DNA of 23,871 nucleotides, taken from positions 25,622 to 49,492 of the forward strand of contig CAJUSD010000024.1 of the NCBI GenBank assembly GCA_910589145.1. Reading direction: 5' to 3'. This stretch comes from an uncultured Oscillospiraceae bacterium. Its GTDB lineage: Bacteria; Bacillota; Clostridia; Oscillospirales; Ruminococcaceae. A program made the position numbers and the translations under genes. The notes beneath the pieces are model-generated. The model was given only the letters and a program-made list of their open reading frames with translations. It searched no databases and was not told the DNA's origin. Positions 23,026-23,871 of this stretch are shown here, piece by piece; positions within the stretch are counted from its first letter, which is position 1; the number at the start of each line of letters is the position of its first letter.

Positions 23026-23871
23026 AGTATCTAAAAACATTATCCATTATGTTTGTGGCTCTTTTCCTTTTTGGATGTACTAGGGAAGTACCTTCTAGCC
23101 AGTTGGAACAAAGTTCTCTGTCCTCTTTTGTCCAACCTGTTCAAAGTTCTTCTGATTCTGCCTCATCCTCTGTTTCTTCTCAGTCCTCCTCTGAAAGTTC
23201 TGTTCCAGCCGAAAACGGTTCTGTCCCTCAAATGCTGGAAAATGGATGGCATTATACTGACGTTAAAAAGTGGTGGTTACATGGATGGGTAAAAGATGGA
23301 CAGGAATTTGTTCTCTGCAATGACTCCACTCTGGAATTTTATAGTTTAGACAACCAGTTCCTGCGTTCGGTTTCCTTTGACAGTTCTCAGCTCCCTAAAA
23401 ATTATGAACTCTTTACTGCTTCTAATCGTATTTTTCTTTTAGAGTCCTCTCGTTATCCGGTGCCTCTTACTGAGAGCGACAAATATGAACCGCTTCTATA
23501 TGAAAAGGACGGTCAGGAATACCTCAGCGGAGTTACTATGTTAGATTTAGAGGGCAATATTCTTTTACAAATTCCTCCCCTTGACGTTTCTCAGGATAAA
23601 GACGGAGACTTCCATTTTTCTTTCAATGGTGAACCGGTTTCTGTCAAACCTTCCTATATTGATGTTACTTGTGTCAATGATGACTTAATTTTTCTATCAC
23701 TGAATTGGTCCAAAAAGAGGGACGATGAATTAGGGTTTACATCATATGCTAACCTTTATTATTTTGTACCATCCAAAAATGAACTGGTTTGTATTGGCAG
23801 GAATTTTGAAGATGGCCATGTACGGGCATCTAACCGCAAAAATGCCTGTGTCTTCTTTTATGATTTTGGAG
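23022..23871 (+). CDS. Surface lipoprotein, paralogue 2, C-terminus beyond window
   Basis: An ATG at 23022 overlaps the previous stop as ATGA, with GGAGG 8 nt upstream. I translated 283 codons to the window end without a stop. The protein starts MKYLKTLSIMFVALFLFGC (lipobox Cys19), has a longer Ser-rich linker, then the same domain as paralogue 1. Blocks such as PQMLENGWHYT, SGVTMLDLEGNILLQIPPLD and VTCVNDDLIFLSLNW are identical or nearly so, while the stretch after SNRIF (SSRYPVPLTESDKYEP against DFSFYDVIGNNDDYKP) differs. The even high similarity at the DNA level around the start codon shows recent tandem duplication. More copies may follow outside the window. Confidence 0.88.
   Translation, partial: MKYLKTLSIMFVALFLFGCTREVPSSQLEQSSLSSFVQPVQSSSDSASSSVSSQSSSESSVPAENGSVPQMLENGWHYTDVKKWWLHGWVKDGQEFVLCNDSTLEFYSLDNQFLRSVSFDSSQLPKNYELFTASNRIFLLESSRYPVPLTESDKYEPLLYEKDGQEYLSGVTMLDLEGNILLQIPPLDVSQDKDGDFHFSFNGEPVSVKPSYIDVTCVNDDLIFLSLNWSKKRDDELGFTSYANLYYFVPSKNELVCIGRNFEDGHVRASNRKNACVFFYDFG

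Overview
The window looks like a chromosomal segment of an anaerobic, low-to-mid-GC Gram-positive gut bacterium, most likely a clostridium of the Oscillospirales/Ruminococcaceae type. This rests on purine-rich Shine-Dalgarno sites, clear TTG-N17-TATAAT promoters, an [FeFe]-hydrogenase, a small alarmone synthetase, a cysteine-type sulfatase and Gram-positive lipoproteins. The taxon is an inference; no rRNA or marker gene fixes it.

Layout. 1-419 (-): 5' part of a repeat-built coiled-coil protein that runs off the window. 550-4364 (-): a lipoprotein M13 zinc metallopeptidase with an SLH-like N-terminal region, and an AI-2E-type membrane transporter. 4660-5588 (-): a HIT-family protein and a purine-type phosphoribosyltransferase. 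5798-8883 (+): an operon of a cytoplasmic cysteine-type sulfatase and two paralogous serine esterases. 8893-10599 (+): a TPP riboswitch controlling tenA and thiD, i.e. salvage of the thiamine pyrimidine. 10708-11617: about 900 bp without an intact gene. 11701-13236 (+): bifunctional NAD(P)HX repair enzyme. 13291-14951 (-): a tight operon of a small membrane protein, acpS and a RelQ-like (p)ppGpp synthetase. 15092-15429: hairpin-rich intergenic DNA. 15430-19022 (-): two overlapping genes for an [FeFe]-hydrogenase and a NuoF-tail/GltD-like flavoprotein fusion. 19652-19723 (+): tRNA-Arg(CCG), followed by three large perfect inverted repeats. 20342-23871 (+): a LexA-like box and strong promoter, a RICIN-M23 peptidase fusion with no signal peptide, then two tandem paralogous lipoproteins, the second cut by the window end.

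How the genes work together. The hydrogenase pair should couple an NAD(P)H-linked flavoprotein to H2 evolution or uptake. tenA/thiD salvage degraded thiamine under TPP control. The DUF-acpS-relQ operon places carrier-protein activation beside stringent-response signalling. The sulfatase and esterases probably remove sulfate and acyl groups from small imported substrates, since none has a signal peptide.

The most intriguing part is the right end. A lectin-plus-peptidoglycan-hydrolase protein lacking an export signal, preceded by a possible SOS box and followed by an array of surface lipoproteins, has the layout of an undescribed lytic effector with surface partner or immunity proteins. This is a hypothesis, not a demonstrated function.
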